Source of the DNA: CAVVYV01 sp963752585
GTDB lineage: Bacteria; Actinomycetota; Thermoleophilia; Solirubrobacterales; 70-9
Reading direction: 5' to 3'
Length of the DNA: 64,000 nucleotides
NCBI GenBank assembly: GCA_963752585.1
Contig: CAVVYV010000004.1
Location: forward strand, 62,001 to 126,000
In this document: positions 19,693 through 29,689 of the stretch, piece after piece
Numbering within the stretch: position 1 is the stretch's first letter
Layout of the letters: every line of letters starts with the position of its first letter
The notes under the pieces: model-generated
What the model was told of the DNA's origin: nothing
The model's input: only the letters and a program-made list of their open reading frames with translations
The model's database searches: none
Position numbers and translations under genes: made by a program

Positions 19693-19712
19693 CCTGTGCG
19701 GACCGTACAAAG
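19693..19712 (-). promoter_or_regulatory. Operator 2, copy of the TTGTAC palindrome, upstream of the second pot operon
   Basis: Read on the minus strand the site is CTTTGTACGGTCCGCACAGG. It agrees at 16 of 20 positions with the site at 8722-8741, conserving the CTTTGTACG half exactly and degenerating in the other half. It sits about 70-90 bp upstream of the potA2 start, where a promoter is expected. Confidence 0.5.
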
Positions 19713-19898
19713 CGGGCACTCTGCGGAGCAAGGTATATCCGAGCCTTTCACGCCTCGTCGGGCCGCGGTGGACAATCTTCGGGCGAGAGATTGGACATCA
19801 CGACTTGGCCCTTTGGGCAGAGGCCAAATGAGAGGCTTCGAGTCGAGGCGGCGGGCGGGCTGAGGCCGCCGACCCACGGGAGCGAGAACCCCCTTGCT

Positions 19899-19920
19899 GC
19901 GTCCGGGAATACCCGGACGC
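19899..19920 (-). terminator. Hairpin downstream of the first NlpC/P60-like gene
   Basis: Perfect 9-bp inverted repeat GCGTCCGGG-AATA-CCCGGACGC, about 35 bp after the stop on the minus strand. A second partial copy of its arm (CCGGGGTTATTCCCGG) follows at 19922-19937. No T-run, as is common for actinobacterial terminators. Confidence 0.5.
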
Positions 19921-19954
19921 GCCGGGGTTATTCCCGGACTGGGGGAGAAGGGAT

Positions 19955-20547
19955 CTAGTAGAGCGGGGAAGTGCTTGATCGCGTACCCGCGGGGCTTGCG
20001 CTTGGTCGCGCGCCAGCGCGGGCCGCTGCCCTGGTTCAGCTTCTCGCCGGTGCCGGAGGTGTCGAAGCGGAGTCCGGCGACCTTCATGTAGGTGTGGCTC
20101 GGGTTGGCGAAGACGGTGATCCACCAGCCCTTGCCGGGGAGGCCCCAGCTGGTCGCCAGGCCACCCGAGGTCATCGGGCTGGTGAGGAAGCCGGCGGCGT
20201 GGAGGACGTAGCTGACGGCGCCGGAGCAGTCGTAGCCGGTGTCGAGAAGCTGCGATGCCCGCCGCCCCACTTGTAGGGCATGGTGCGGATCGCGTTGCCC
20301 GCGGCGATCGCGGCCTGGACAGCGGGCGGGGCGTTGGCGGGGGCGACCGCGGTGCCGTCGGGCATCAGGGTGGCGCGCCCGGGTGGCCCGGTCGGGCGCC
20401 GGCGTCGGGGTCGGCTCGGTGCCACCGGGCGGCGGGGTGCCGCCGGTCTGGGCCGCGGCGGGGACGGCGATGCCGAGGGTGCAGGCAAGGGTCAGCCCCG
20501 CGAGTGCGAGCTTCCGCCAACTTGCCGATCCGAATCCGGCGCAACAC
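19955..20547 (-). CDS. Secreted NlpC/P60-like cell-wall hydrolase, paralogue 1 (riboswitch-controlled)
   Basis: About 197 aa, exported. The signal peptide KLALAGLTLACTLGIAV..AAAQ is followed by the linker TGGTPPPGGTEPTPTPAP and a domain with the putative catalytic cysteine in GYDCSGAVSYVLHAAG and a histidine in NPSHTYMKVAGLRFD. It likely acts on peptidoglycan (family inference; similarity is to the NlpC/P60-type fold, not verified). I chose GTG 20547, four bases after AAGGAGG; ATG 20549 directly abuts the Shine-Dalgarno. Single-base breaks near 20515, 20385, 20251 and 19966 were bridged; the corrected end is KHFPLY then TAG. A c-di-AMP riboswitch lies immediately upstream. Confidence 0.75.
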
Positions 20548-20561
20548 ATCCTCCTTCGCAG

Positions 20562-20710
20562 GCCTGCGGGGTTAGCTGTCGGGCTGGCGCTAAAGGAGCC
20601 TGCGCCCCCACCTAGGTGGGTTCGCCCCAAAATGCTGGTTCCCCCGCTCCCATCCTTTTCGTCTGGATGGGACTCGGCGTGAACTGGCGCGGCACGTTAG
20701 CAAAGATGAA
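20562..20710 (-). ncRNA. ydaO-type c-di-AMP riboswitch A
   Basis: Minus-strand leader with the conserved ydaO/yuaA blocks in order: AGCGGGGGAACCA, TTTTGGGGCGAA, GGCTCCTTTAGCG and CCGACAGCTAACCCCGCAGGC (last block given in parts: GACAGCTAACCCCGCAGGC). It ends about five bases before the Shine-Dalgarno of the first NlpC/P60-like gene, with no terminator hairpin between, which points to translational control. About 50 bases are identical to riboswitch B at 22028-22182. Actinobacterial ydaO RNAs are known to precede cell-wall hydrolase genes. Confidence 0.9.
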
Positions 20711-20739
20711 TGACTGCTTGCAGAACTTCCTCTGACCCT

Positions 20740-20759
20740 CTCGTGACGGCTGTCACGAG
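20740..20759 (-). terminator. Hairpin after paralogue 2, before riboswitch A
   Basis: Perfect inverted repeat CTCGTGAC-GGCT-GTCACGAG located about 50 bp past the paralogue 2 stop and before riboswitch A. A terminator here would make paralogue 1 a separate transcript under its own riboswitch. No T-run. Confidence 0.5.
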
Positions 20760-20807
20760 GGTCCGGGACGGACCTGCGACAGGGCCCGATGGAGCCCTGA
20801 ATCGGCG

Positions 20808-21394
20808 CTAGAGGCCGGGGTAATAGCGGGCCGCGTAGCCCGCGGGGGAGCGCGCGGTGGAGCGCCAGCGGGGGCCGCTGCCCTGGTTCAGCGACTCGCC
20901 CACCGCCGAGGTGTCGTAGCGCAGGCCGGCGACGACGATGTAGGTGTGGCTCCTGTTGGCGTAGACGGTGATCCAGGAACCGACTCCGGGCGTTCCCCAG
21001 CTGCTCGCCAGGGGACCGGAGGAAAGCGGCCGCTTCAGCATTCCGGCGGCGTGGAGGAGATAGCTGACGGCGCCCGAGCAGTCGTAGCCCTTCGCGTTGA
21101 ACTTGCGGTGCCCGCCGCCCCACAGATACGGCTTGGTGCGGATCCGGTTGCCGGCGTTGATCGCCTTCCGGACCTGCTTCGGTGCGTCGCTGGGCGCGAT
21201 CGCCGACCCGTCCGGCTGGAGGGTGGCGACCCCGGTGGTCGGCGCGGCGGAGCTGGAGCGGGAGCGGGCTCGGTGCCGCCGGGCGGCGGGGTGCCGCCGG
21301 TCTGGGCCGAGGCGCCCGCCGCGGTGGCGAGCGCGCAGGCGAGGGCGATTCCGATCGCCAGGCGCAGCTTCCGGTTGGTCGTCGTCGAGATCAC
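20808..21394 (-). CDS. Secreted NlpC/P60-like cell-wall hydrolase, paralogue 2
   Basis: About 195 aa, exported. Signal region NRKLRLAIGIALACALATAA, linker TGGTPPPGGTEPAPAPAP, then GYDCSGAVSYLLHAAGMLK and NRSHTYIVVAGLRYDTS, ending ARYYPGL. Same layout as its two neighbours. GTG 21394 has GAGGG five bases upstream. One break near 21243 in the Pro/Ala linker. It begins 26 bp after paralogue 3 with no riboswitch of its own, so it is probably co-transcribed with paralogue 3. Function inferred from the NlpC/P60-like Cys/His arrangement. Confidence 0.75.
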
Positions 21395-21420
21395 GCTCAC
21401 CCTCGATTCGTCGGCACCCA

Positions 21421-22010
21421 TCAGAAGCCCTGGTAATGACGCACGACATATCCCGTCGGCTTGCGCTTGGTCTTTCGCCAACGCGGGCCGCTGCCCTGGT
21501 TGAGCTTCTCGCCGACGGCGGAGGTGTCGAAGCGCAGCCCCGCGACCACCATGTAGACGTGGCTCGGGTTCGAGTAGACGCTGATCCAGTAGCCCTTCCC
21601 GGGCAGGCCCCAGCCCATCAGCGGGCCGGACGGCATCGGACTGGTGAGCAATCCCGGCGCCGTTGAGGACGTAGCTGACCGCCCCGGAGCAGTCGTAGCC
21701 GGTGTCGGAGAAGTTGCGATGCCCGCCGCCCCACCGGTAGGGCATGCGTGCGAATCGCGTTGCCGGCGGCGATCGCGCTCTGCACGGCCGGCGGCGCGTT
21801 CGCGGGCGCGACCGCGGTTCCGTCCTTTCGCAACTTCGCCTTGCCGGGAGGCCCGGTGGGTGCCGGCGTCGTCGGGGTCGGCTCGGTGCCGCCGGGTGGC
21901 GGCGTCCCGCCCGTCTGGGCCGAGGCCGGCACCGCTGCCGCCAGCGCGAACAGCGCCGTCAGCCCCGCCAGTGCGAGCCGCCTCCTACTCCTAAGCGTGT
22001 TTGAGCGCAA
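21421..22010 (-). CDS. Secreted NlpC/P60-like cell-wall hydrolase, paralogue 3 (riboswitch-controlled)
   Basis: About 196 aa, exported. Signal RRRLALAGLTALFALAAAV, linker TGGTPPPGGTEPTPTTPAP, then GNAIRTMPYRWGGGHRNF, GYDCSGAVSYVLNGAG, NPSHVYMVVAGLRFDTS and end VVRHYQGF. TTG 22010 is the likely start, six bases after AAGGAG; riboswitch B lies immediately upstream. Breaks near 21745 and 21656 were bridged. The SYVLNGAG block has Asn where the other two copies have His. Confidence 0.75.
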
Positions 22011-22027
22011 ACCGATCTCCTTCGTCG

Positions 22028-22182
22028 GCCTACGGGGTTAGCTGACGGGCTGGCGCTAAAGGAGCCTGCGCCCCCACCTAGGTGGGTTCGCCCCAAACTG
22101 CTTGGTTCCCCCGCTCTCGCCCCTCCTGGCTGGGGCGAGATTCGGCGTTTGTCTGGCGCGGCACCCTAGCAAAAGATGAGCG
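22028..22182 (-). ncRNA. ydaO-type c-di-AMP riboswitch B
   Basis: Minus-strand leader with the same blocks as riboswitch A: GAGCGGGGGAACCAAG, TTTGGGGCGAA, GGCTCCTTTAGCG and GTCAGCTAACCCCGTAGGC. It ends about five bases before the AAGGAG of paralogue 3. The peripheral stem CTCGCCCC/GGGGCGAG differs from that in riboswitch A (CCCATCC/GGATGGG), a compensated change that supports a real paired RNA stem in both copies. Confidence 0.9.
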
Positions 22183-22219
22183 GACGCTTACAGGACAACC
22201 GTGAGGTACGTTCCCGGGC

Positions 22220-23026
22220 GTGGAACTCGAGGGGAAGCGGGTGCTGCTGAGCGGCGCCACCGGCGGTCTGGGGCGCGCGATCGCCGAGCAGCTCGCCGCC
22301 GGCGGAGCGAACCTGGTGCTGAGCTCGCGGAAGAAGGCTGATCTCGAGGAGCTCTGCCGCTCGCTCCCGGGCGGCGAGGGCCGCCACGAGGTGATCGTCG
22401 CCGACCTCGCCGAGGAGGGGGCAGCGGAGAAGCTGGTCCGGGACGCGGGCGACCTCGACGTCCTCGTCGCCAACGCCGCCCTCCCGGCCTCGGGGAAGCT
22501 CGATGACTTCAGCCAGCACGAGCTCGCGCGGGCGGTGAGGGTGAACCTGGAGGCGCCGATCCGGATGACCCGCGAGCTCGCCCCGAAGCTGCTGAAGAGG
22601 GGCGAGGGCCACCTCGTCTACATCTCCTCGCTTGCCGGGCGCGCCGCCACCGCCCGGTCCTCGCTCTACTCGGCGACCAAGTTCGGCCTCCGCGGTTTCG
22701 CCTTCGGCCTCCGCGAGGACCTGGTTCCGAAAGGGGTCGGGGTCTCGATCGTCTCGCCCGGCTTCGTCCGCGAGGCGGGGATGTTCGCCGAAGCCGGAAC
22801 CAAGCCGCCGCCCGGGATGGGGACGACGACGCCGAAGAAGGTGGGGCAGGCGGTGGTTCGGGCGATCCGCCGCAATCGCAGCGAGATCGCGGTCGCCCCG
22901 CGGCGCCAGCGGGTCCTCGCCAGCTGGGCCGGGCGCCACCCGGAGTGGGCAGGGCGCCTCACCCGGCGCGAGTCGACCCACAGGATCGGCGACGAGCTCG
23001 CCGCCGGCCAGGCCGACAAGCGCTAG
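22220..23026 (+). CDS. Short-chain dehydrogenase/reductase
   Basis: 268-aa classical SDR. NAD(P) motif LLSGATGGLGRAIAEQLA (residues about 9-26), VANAALP, catalytic Ser in YISSLAGRAA and catalytic YSATK. The fold is followed by a basic C-terminal stretch (IRRNRSEIAVAPRRQRVLAS) common in lipid- or membrane-associated SDRs. GTG 22220 is the start; the promoter space is shared with riboswitch B on the other strand. Substrate unknown. Intact. Confidence 0.9.
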   Translation: MELEGKRVLLSGATGGLGRAIAEQLAAGGANLVLSSRKKADLEELCRSLPGGEGRHEVIVADLAEEGAAEKLVRDAGDLDVLVANAALPASGKLDDFSQHELARAVRVNLEAPIRMTRELAPKLLKRGEGHLVYISSLAGRAATARSSLYSATKFGLRGFAFGLREDLVPKGVGVSIVSPGFVREAGMFAEAGTKPPPGMGTTTPKKVGQAVVRAIRRNRSEIAVAPRRQRVLASWAGRHPEWAGRLTRRESTHRIGDELAAGQADKR

Positions 23027-23112
23027 CCACCGGCCGCCTGTGCGCCGCGACGCTGGTGGCGAAGCCGTATTAGCCGTCGCTGAGCCGACACCGCCGGGAA
23101 TAGACTGAAAAC

Positions 23113-25939
<2,827 letters not shown>

Positions 25940-26006
25940 CCGCGCCAGCGCGAAGAGTGCGCCTGCGTGAAGAGCGCCCCTTTGCATGGAAACCGGCCCC
26001 GCTCTG

Positions 26007-26024
26007 TTCAAGCGTCTGATTGAA
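26007..26024. promoter_or_regulatory. Candidate autoregulatory operator of the TetR gene
   Basis: TTCAAGCGTCTGATTGAA is a degenerate version of the TCAAGC/GCTTGA palindromes found in front of the epimerase gene. It sits just upstream of a TACACT hexamer (26025-26030) and the GTG at 26034, which would make the mRNA nearly leaderless. Confidence 0.4.
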
Positions 26025-26033
26025 TACACTGCT

Positions 26034-26663
26034 GTGGAATCGGCCCCTTCCGACCAGCGTCGCGCGGCGGGTGAGCGGACCCGGGCGCGCCTCATGGAAG
26101 CCGCATTGGACCTGATCGCTGAACGCGGAGAGGACGGCGTGACCCTCCGAGAGCTGACCGATGCGGCTGACGCCAACGTGGCGGCCGTGAGCTACCACTT
26201 CGGCTCGCTGAGATCCCTTTTCGACGCGGCGATCGAGCAGGCTCTCGAGCGCTACCTGGACGCTCAACAGGCCGCGGTGAGCGCGCTCGGCCCCGAATCG
26301 ACGCTCGAGGAACTGGCGGCGGCATTCGCGCGGCCGATGATCGGCGCCCTCAGCAAGGGCGATCGCGATCGCGCCGTGATCCGCATCGTGGCCCGGGCCG
26401 GGATCGATCCCCCAGAAGGGTGGGATCGGTTCGACGCCAGATTCGACCAGATCCGGGCGGATGTACTTCAGGTGCTGAAGGCGAACCTGCCCGGTGTCAG
26501 GTCCCCGGAGTTGATCTTCCGGACGCGCTGCGCTGCCGGAATGTTGAACTGGCTCGCCCTCGCACAGGTCGGGGCAGTGCTCGGCGACAAGTCCGAAAAG
26601 CAGGCCGAGCGACTGCTGGCCCCGATAGTCGCCGGCGCTTTTCGCGGTACGGGTCACAACTGA
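26034..26663 (+). CDS. TetR-family transcriptional repressor
   Basis: About 209 aa. The N-terminal HTH is RARLMEAALDLIAERG, VTLRELTDAADANVAAVSYH and FGSLRSLFDAAIEQ; the C-terminal ligand domain is of the TetR_C type (CAAGMLNWLALAQVGAVLGD). An upstream ATG at 25986 is in frame, but the sequence 26007-26024 looks like an operator, so I prefer GTG 26034. It probably represses the downstream epimerase/SnoaL operon, whose promoter carries two palindromes. A GC hairpin follows the stop. Confidence 0.88.
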   Translation: MESAPSDQRRAAGERTRARLMEAALDLIAERGEDGVTLRELTDAADANVAAVSYHFGSLRSLFDAAIEQALERYLDAQQAAVSALGPESTLEELAAAFARPMIGALSKGDRDRAVIRIVARAGIDPPEGWDRFDARFDQIRADVLQVLKANLPGVRSPELIFRTRCAAGMLNWLALAQVGAVLGDKSEKQAERLLAPIVAGAFRGTGHN

Positions 26664-26683
26664 CGCGCCGGCAGGCCGGCGCG
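26664..26683 (+). terminator. GC-rich hairpin after tetR
   Basis: CGCGCCGG-CAGG-CCGGCGCG, perfect 8-bp stem directly after the tetR stop codon, followed by CGCCCCC. Likely ends the tetR transcript. Confidence 0.5.
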
Positions 26684-26705
26684 CCCCCAGCTCGCAGCTC
26701 AACAG

Positions 26706-26763
26706 GTCAAGCATCTGCTTGACAACTGGGCTACCCTTGGAATAATCTCAAGCAATCGCTTGA
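26706..26763 (+). promoter_or_regulatory. TetR-type promoter with two palindromic operators
   Basis: Operator 1 at 26706-26723 is GTCAAGCA-TC-TGCTTGAC, perfect 8-bp arms. Operator 2 at 26748-26763 is TCAAGC-AATC-GCTTGA. A sigma-70-like TTGACA (26719-26724) and AATAAT (26741-26746, 16-bp spacing) lie between and within them, so a repressor on either site would block the polymerase. The two centres are 41 bp apart, near four helical turns. Confidence 0.7.
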
Positions 26764-26806
26764 ACTAATACCGGCCGAACGCCGAACTGCAAGGAGGCTC
26801 TGAGCA

Positions 26807-27702
26807 ATGAAAGTGGCACTGACCGGCGCAACTGGCTTCATCGGCTCCCACGTACTGGCGGAATTGCAGGAGAACGGCCACGAGGTGACGGCCCTGGTCC
26901 GCGAGGACTCCGCTGCAGACAGGGTCGCTGCCCGCGGCGCCACGCCGACGGTGGTCGACCTCCACGACCGGCCGGCGCTCGCGCGAGCCTTTTGAGCGAG
27001 GCGGACGGGGCCATCCACCTAGCCAGCCCAGGCGACGAGACCAGCGCCGATCTCGACACAGCCGTGGTCGACGCGGCGATTGAGGCTTTCGGCGGCACCG
27101 GCAAGCCCTACATCCACATCACGGGTGCGTGGGTCTACGGGGAGAACACCGACATCAGCGAGGACTCCCCGATCGATGCGCCCGCGATGGTCTCCTGGAA
27201 GGAGCCGATCGCTCGGCGAGCTCTCGATGCCACCGACCTGCGGGGAGTCGTCATCGCACCCGGTGTGGCGTACGGCGACGGCGGCGGAGCCGTTCCCGGG
27301 CTGCTTCTCGGCTCACCCCGTGACGACGCCGGCAACCTGATCATGCTCGGGACGGGAGGGCAGCATTGGGCCACGGTCCACGTCGCCGACCTCGCGGATT
27401 TCTTCCGGCGCGCCCTCGAGGACGACTCCGCCCGCGGTCACTACGTGATCGGCGATGGAGTGAACCCCACCGTCGCCGAGCTGACCGAGGCGGCCGCCGT
27501 CGCGGCCGGCGCCCCGGGCGCGGTCCCGGGTTCCGACGAGGAGGCGCGAGCGCGGCTGGGCGACTTCGCCGAGGTCTTGCTGCTCGATCAGGGCACCGAC
27601 GCCGCCAGGGCTCGAGCGGAGCTGGGTTGGCGCCCGTCGCATCCGGGGCTCGTAGATGAGTTCGACGACGGCAGTTACCGCAACGGAGGAGGAAACCGCT
27701 GA
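26807..27702 (+). CDS. NAD-dependent epimerase/dehydratase family protein (one frame break)
   Basis: About 298 aa extended SDR. The N-terminus MKVALTGATGFIGSHVLAEL binds NAD(P). Later blocks are DGAIHLASPGDE, YIHITGAWVYGENTDISED and GGQHWATVHVADLADFF. One T is apparently missing from a TTTT run near 26989 (AF, then LSEADGAIH), which otherwise creates a premature TGA. The classical YxxxK is not obvious, so it resembles atypical NmrA/NAD-dependent epimerase-like proteins. The repressor-controlled promoter 45 bp upstream suggests a substrate-induced role. Confidence 0.83.
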
Positions 27703-27742
27703 GCACGGCACGCAGACTCGAGAACGTGATCTATTGAAGGAG

Positions 27743-27790
27743 ATGAAGATGGCGCAGGCGGAGAAGCTCGCCGCGGCGGCGGCCCACTGA
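27743..27790 (+). CDS. Short upstream ORF in frame with the SnoaL-like gene (15 codons)
   Basis: ATG 27743 with a strong GAAGGAG six to seven bases upstream encodes MKMAQAEKLAAAAAH and stops at TGA 27788-27790. The next codon is the GTG of the SnoaL-like gene in the same frame. Either a coupling leader peptide, or the true N-terminus of the SnoaL protein interrupted by a base error in the stop codon. I cannot decide. Confidence 0.35.
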   Translation: MKMAQAEKLAAAAAH

Positions 27791-28252
27791 GTGGCGGGCG
27801 CCGAGATCACACCGACCCAGGCCGCTGACCGCCTGGCGATTCGGGAGCTCTTCGATGCCTACGCGCGCTGCGCGGATCGTCGCGACGCCGAGGGGCAGAA
27901 GGCGCTCTTCACGGAGGACACTCACTTCCTCGTCTACATGGAGGGTGAGGGCTCCGAGCCCACACAGGAGCTCAACGGCCGTGAGGCGCTGACGCCAGTG
28001 TTCGATGACCTCAACCGGTATGAGGCGACGACGCACTTCAACGGCCAGAGCACGGTCGAACTGAAGGGCGACCGTGCAACCGGCGAAAGCTATTGCCTCG
28101 CTCATCACCTCTTTACCGAGGATGGCGAGCGCAAGCTGATGGTCGCGTCCCTTCGGTATCTCGATACGTTCGTCAAGAGCGACGGCGCCTGGCTGTTCGC
28201 CGAGCGCAAGCTCTACGTCGACTGGACCGAGACGCGTTCGTCGCATCCCTAG
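27791..28252 (+). CDS. SnoaL-like / NTF2-fold protein
   Basis: 153 aa. The SnoaL-like consensus is seen as RLAIRELFDAYARCADRRD, ALFTEDTHFLVY, THFNGQSTVELKGDRATGES and RYLDTFVKSDGAWLFAERKL. Such small cone-shaped proteins act as cyclases, isomerases, dehydratases or ligand carriers; the substrate is unknown. GTG 27791 follows the short upstream frame without a gap, and the gene probably shares the TetR-regulated transcript with the epimerase. Confidence 0.85.
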   Translation: MAGAEITPTQAADRLAIRELFDAYARCADRRDAEGQKALFTEDTHFLVYMEGEGSEPTQELNGREALTPVFDDLNRYEATTHFNGQSTVELKGDRATGESYCLAHHLFTEDGERKLMVASLRYLDTFVKSDGAWLFAERKLYVDWTETRSSHP

Positions 28253-28404
28253 CGCGGCCGGCTGCACGCCAATCGCGAGTTGGCCGCCTTCCACAACACG
28301 GCGCCTTAAAAAGAGCGGCGTGGCGGGGCCGCGGGAGGCAGGGGGTCCACGCGGCCCGCGCCACGCCTGCGCGTCGGTAGCCAGGGAGGGATTTCCGACG
28401 CGAT

Positions 28405-28435
28405 CGTCCCCGGAGGCGGGACTGGCCCGGGGACG
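28405..28435. terminator. Hairpin in the 217-bp gap between SnoaL-like and DUF3817-like genes
   Basis: CGTCCCCGG and CCGGGGACG, perfect 9-bp arms with a 13-base loop, between two convergent genes, so it may end both transcripts. A second, looser repeat (GCGTCGG/CCGACGC, 28371-28402) precedes it. Nothing else was seen in 28253-28469. Confidence 0.45.
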
Positions 28436-28469
28436 AGCCTTTCAAGCTCTCAGATTTCCCGCCGGGTGA

Positions 28470-28871
28470 TTATCCACCGTTTGGTCGGCCGGTGTCAATA
28501 CCCCGTTGATCCGGCTGGACGCCCCAGCCGCGGCGCTCGATCAGCTCGATCCCGATCACGCTGCCCACCGGCCCGGCGGGGGTGAGGGTGGCGGCGAACA
28601 GCGGCCAGGGAGCCTCGCGCCTGACGATCGCGAGGAAGATAAGCGCGCAAAGTGCGATGAACCCGAGCCCGTGGGCGAGCCCGAAGAGCGAGGTCTGCTC
28701 GTGGTAGCCGGGCGCGATCCAGAAGAAGAGCAGGGCGCCGAACAGGCAGAGCTCGACCCAGGAGGCGAGCTTCACCCAGCCGAACAGGCGCCCGGGAACC
28801 GGCCTGGGCAGGGGCGGGGGGCTCGACTGGCGGTCGACGGCCGCCGGTGGATCTTTGTACTCACGGTCCAT
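28470..28871 (-). CDS. DUF3817-type integral membrane protein
   Basis: About 133 aa with three to four hydrophobic segments: GWVKLASWVELCLFGALLFF, SLFGLAHGLGFIALCALIFL and WPLFAATLTPAGPVGSVIGI. The HxxxGF segment and the spacing match the DUF3817 family of small membrane proteins. ATG 28871 (MDREYKDPP) or 28883 (MPVPMDREY) are both possible; neither has a clear ribosome site. Head-to-head with the zinc-ribbon gene. Function unknown. Confidence 0.7.
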   Translation of the reverse strand: MDREYKDPPAAVDRQSSPPPLPRPVPGRLFGWVKLASWVELCLFGALLFFWIAPGYHEQTSLFGLAHGLGFIALCALIFLAIVRREAPWPLFAATLTPAGPVGSVIGIELIERRGWGVQPDQRGIDTGRPNGG

Positions 28872-28907
28872 AGGCACGGGCATCGGGCTAACAAGGAGGA
28901 TTCCAGC

Positions 28908-29099
28908 ATGAGGAATCTCTACGGAGAAGAGCGAGGGCCGGGGGAAGTGAGGCGGCTTGTCCGCCTGCAGCGCTCCTATCGGTGTGCGAGCTGTGCTGCG
29001 GAACACCACTCCTGGGCTCGCCTCAATTCGTGTCCCGAATGCGGTCACTCCCTCTCGGTGGCCGTGATCAGGCGCGCGGCGCTCGCGGGACCGGCCTAG
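28908..29099 (+). CDS. Small zinc-ribbon protein, 63 aa
   Basis: ATG 28908 has AAGGAGGA eight bases upstream, an unusually good ribosome site for this window. The product MRNLYGEERGPGEVRRLVRL... holds two CxxC knuckles (CASC and CPEC, about 18 residues apart), as in rubredoxin-like zinc ribbons. Function unknown; a nucleic-acid or metal-binding accessory protein is a guess. Confidence 0.7.
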   Translation: MRNLYGEERGPGEVRRLVRLQRSYRCASCAAEHHSWARLNSCPECGHSLSVAVIRRAALAGPA

Positions 29100-29265
29100 G
29101 GGTCGGTAAGTCTGTGGCCGGGCGGTTGGCGATGGCCGCCCGGCTGAGGCTTGCCCTCATACCTTTGCCGCTGCGCTTTGCCAACCCCTAACCGCGGCTT
29201 GGGCGGTGCTTAGCAAGGCGACTGCGACCCTGGAGCGGAACGTACTTCGAGGAAAGGAACCGCTG

Positions 29266-29625
29266 ATGTCCATGCGCAAGATCGGCGCGCTAGCCCTCTC
29301 GGTGCTCGCGATCGGCGTCGTCGCGGCGCCCACCGCAGCACAGGCGGCGCAATTCGAGGGGACCGTCACGGCGAAGAACCCCCAAGCTCGCACCTTCACC
29401 CTGATGCAGGATGAGGGCGGTGGAACGTTCACGATCAAGGTGACCAAGGCGACGAAGTTCGAGCGGATCGCCGGCTTCGGCGCGATCAAGGTCGGCGCCC
29501 AGAACATCGAGGCGGTCGCCCACAAGAACGCCAACGGGCGCTGGATCGCGACCAAGGTCGAGCGTTCCGGCAAGTCCGGTGGCGGCGGTGGCGGCGGAAA
29601 CGACGACGGGCCGAATCACACCTGA
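29266..29625 (+). CDS. Secreted DUF5666-like protein with Gly-rich tail
   Basis: 119 aa, exported. The signal peptide MSMRKIGALALSVLAIGVVA leads to cleavage near AAQAAQ. The mature part FEGTVTAKNPQARTFTLMQD, FTIKVTKATKFERIAGFGAI has the strand pattern of DUF5666-type OB folds. The tail is SGGGGGGGNDDGPNHT. ATG 29266 is preceded by GAAAGGAA. Function unknown, likely extracellular or wall-associated. Confidence 0.7.
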   Translation: MSMRKIGALALSVLAIGVVAAPTAAQAAQFEGTVTAKNPQARTFTLMQDEGGGTFTIKVTKATKFERIAGFGAIKVGAQNIEAVAHKNANGRWIATKVERSGKSGGGGGGGNDDGPNHT

Positions 29626-29689
29626 GCAATGTTGCGGTGGTAGGAGCGCCTCACCGTTGATCCGGCTGAACTAGGTCGCTGAAAGCGGC

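Larger units (their letters stand above)
19624..19954. other. Intergenic region between potA2 and the first NlpC/P60-like gene
   Basis: 331 bp holding the promoter/operator of the second pot operon at its left side and, near its right end, a stem-loop following the P60-like gene. Open frames here are extensions of broken neighbours and show no homology. Nothing else recognised. Confidence 0.55.

Noticed and set aside
19899..19937. Repeated CCGGGAATA units as a mini CRISPR or repeat array
   Set aside because: Only two partial copies, no spacers of regular length and no cas genes; better read as adjacent hairpins.
19458..20630. A single 390-codon minus-strand gene joining the first P60-like protein to the pot operon
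   Set aside because: The C-terminal 170 codons have no homology and arise from a frame error near 19966; the corrected frame stops at 19955.
28853..28873. Third copy of the TTTGTAC operator
   Set aside because: Only the first eight bases (CTTTGTAC) match; the rest and the palindrome are absent and it lies at the start of a coding region.
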